From JAUXIQ01 sp030620925 [NCBI: Nitrospinota bacterium] (GTDB lineage: Bacteria > JAUXIQ01), in the NCBI GenBank assembly GCA_030620925.1, contig JAUXIQ010000106.1:1-6882 (forward strand): 6,882 bases of DNA, read 5' to 3'. The position numbers and the translations under genes were made by a program. Positions 6,296-6,882 of this stretch are shown piece after piece. Position 1 is the first letter of the stretch, and each line of letters opens with the position of its first letter. Below the pieces are notes generated by a model. That model saw nothing but the letters and a program-made list of their open reading frames with translations, was not told where the DNA came from and did no database searches.

Positions 6296-6882
6296 TTGTG
6301 TGGAATTATCGGTATCGCAAGCTTTCATAATGTCGCCCATCAACTGGTCAGCGGCCTCAAGAACCTCCAATATCGGGGTTACGATTCGTGCGGTGTGGCG
6401 GTTATTAACGACCTGGAAATAGACGTGCGGAAAAACATCGGGACCATTGAAGAGGTTGAAATCAAGGAGAGGCTATCCGAACCTCCGGGCAGCGCGGGGA
6501 TCGGCCACACGCGATGGGCCACCCACGGGCAGGTGGCCAAGGAGAATTCCCATCCCCATACCAGCGCTAAAAAAGATTTCGCAGTGGTGCACAACGGCAT
6601 CATCTCCAATTATACCGAGCTTAAGGAAGGACTGGAAAAGGAAGGCTACAAGTTCGTTTCTCAAACTGATTCCGAAGTATTAGCCCATCTCATGGAGAAA
6701 AACTACTCGCTCACCGGCAGCGTCGAGGATGCTTTCCTTCAGACTCTCCACTCCCTGGAGGGAGCATACGCCGCCGCCGCGGTCTCCATCTATGAACCCC
6801 ATAAAATTTTCTGCGCCAAGATGGAAAGCCCTCTCATACTGGGTATAGGCCAGCGGGCTAACTACGTGGGTTCAGACTTCAG
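6296..6882 (+). CDS. glmS: Glutamine--fructose-6-phosphate aminotransferase, N-terminal part (3' end outside window)
   Basis: The first 195 complete codons of GlmS are visible; the frame is open to the window edge. GlmS converts fructose-6-phosphate and glutamine to glucosamine-6-phosphate and glutamate, the entry step to UDP-GlcNAc. The N-terminal nucleophile glutaminase domain is unmistakable. It starts with (M)CGIIGIAS, whose C2 becomes the catalytic cysteine after Met removal, followed by LQYRGYDSCGVAV, GIGHTRWATHG, ENSHPH, HNGIISNYTELK and SQTDSEVLAHL. The isomerase domains lie beyond the window. The start is TTG, forced because the cysteine must follow the initiator directly. Only 2 nt separate it from the upstream stop, so there is no room for the glmS ribozyme that controls this gene in many Gram-positive bacteria. 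Expression is probably coupled to the nucleotidyltransferase gene before it. Confidence 0.96.
   Translation, partial: MCGIIGIASFHNVAHQLVSGLKNLQYRGYDSCGVAVINDLEIDVRKNIGTIEEVEIKERLSEPPGSAGIGHTRWATHGQVAKENSHPHTSAKKDFAVVHNGIISNYTELKEGLEKEGYKFVSQTDSEVLAHLMEKNYSLTGSVEDAFLQTLHSLEGAYAAAAVSIYEPHKIFCAKMESPLILGIGQRANYVGSDF

Larger units (their letters stand above)
1..6882 (+). other. Probable operon: two-component system, methionine synthase and hexosamine genes
   Basis: Six genes lie on one strand with gaps of 29, 3, 10, 40 and 2 nt, and no rho-independent terminator is visible in any gap. Several ribosome sites sit inside or directly at the end of the preceding gene. This spacing supports co-transcription. 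The only candidate internal promoter is the TATAAT before the second nucleotidyltransferase gene. Both ends of the unit lie outside the window. Confidence 0.6.

Noticed and set aside
6294-6300. GTG at 6298 as the glmS start
   Set aside because: It is in the wrong frame; the conserved CGIIGI sequence is read only from the TTG at 6296.
6447-6683. 78-codon open frame on the + strand inside glmS
   Set aside because: It is out of frame with GlmS, whose glutaminase motifs run continuously through this stretch.

Overview
The window is a compact, single-strand block of bacterial chromosome. Every gene reads on the + strand and the gaps between genes run from 2 to 40 nt. No RNA genes, mobile elements, CRISPR arrays or longer repeats are visible. 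Codon use is moderately GC-rich and even across the genes, with no sign of recent transfer. The organism is probably an anaerobic bacterium. The clues are a short cobalamin-dependent methionine synthase of the Thermotoga/clostridial layout, an NtrC-type sigma-54 activator, and an archaeal-type sugar-1-phosphate nucleotidyltransferase. I cannot place it more precisely than a clostridial, desulfobacterial or uncultured anaerobic lineage.

Layout: (1) 1-133, last 43 codons of a sensor histidine kinase. (2) 163-1593, complete NtrC-family response regulator (receiver, AAA+ sigma-54 interaction domain, Fis-type HTH). (3) 1597-4005, three-module B12 methionine synthase (homocysteine, pterin and B12 modules) without the C-terminal SAM reactivation domain. 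(4) 4016-5038, a GlmU-like protein with an intact uridyltransferase half that stops just before the acetyltransferase catalytic centre. (5) 5079-6293, a second, archaeal-type nucleotidyltransferase with a left-handed beta-helix; signature residues are substituted in both halves. (6) 6296-6882, the start of glmS with a TTG initiation codon, running off the window.

Genes 4-6 point to hexosamine supply: GlmS makes glucosamine-6-phosphate, an unseen GlmM would isomerise it, and GlmU-type enzymes acetylate and uridylylate it to UDP-GlcNAc for the cell wall. The unusual point is that neither GlmU-like protein shows the expected acetyltransferase catalytic histidine. The acetylation step must then be done elsewhere, by altered chemistry, or by a complex of the two. 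The two-component pair may tie this glutamine-consuming pathway and methionine synthesis to nitrogen status, but that link is inferred from gene order only.
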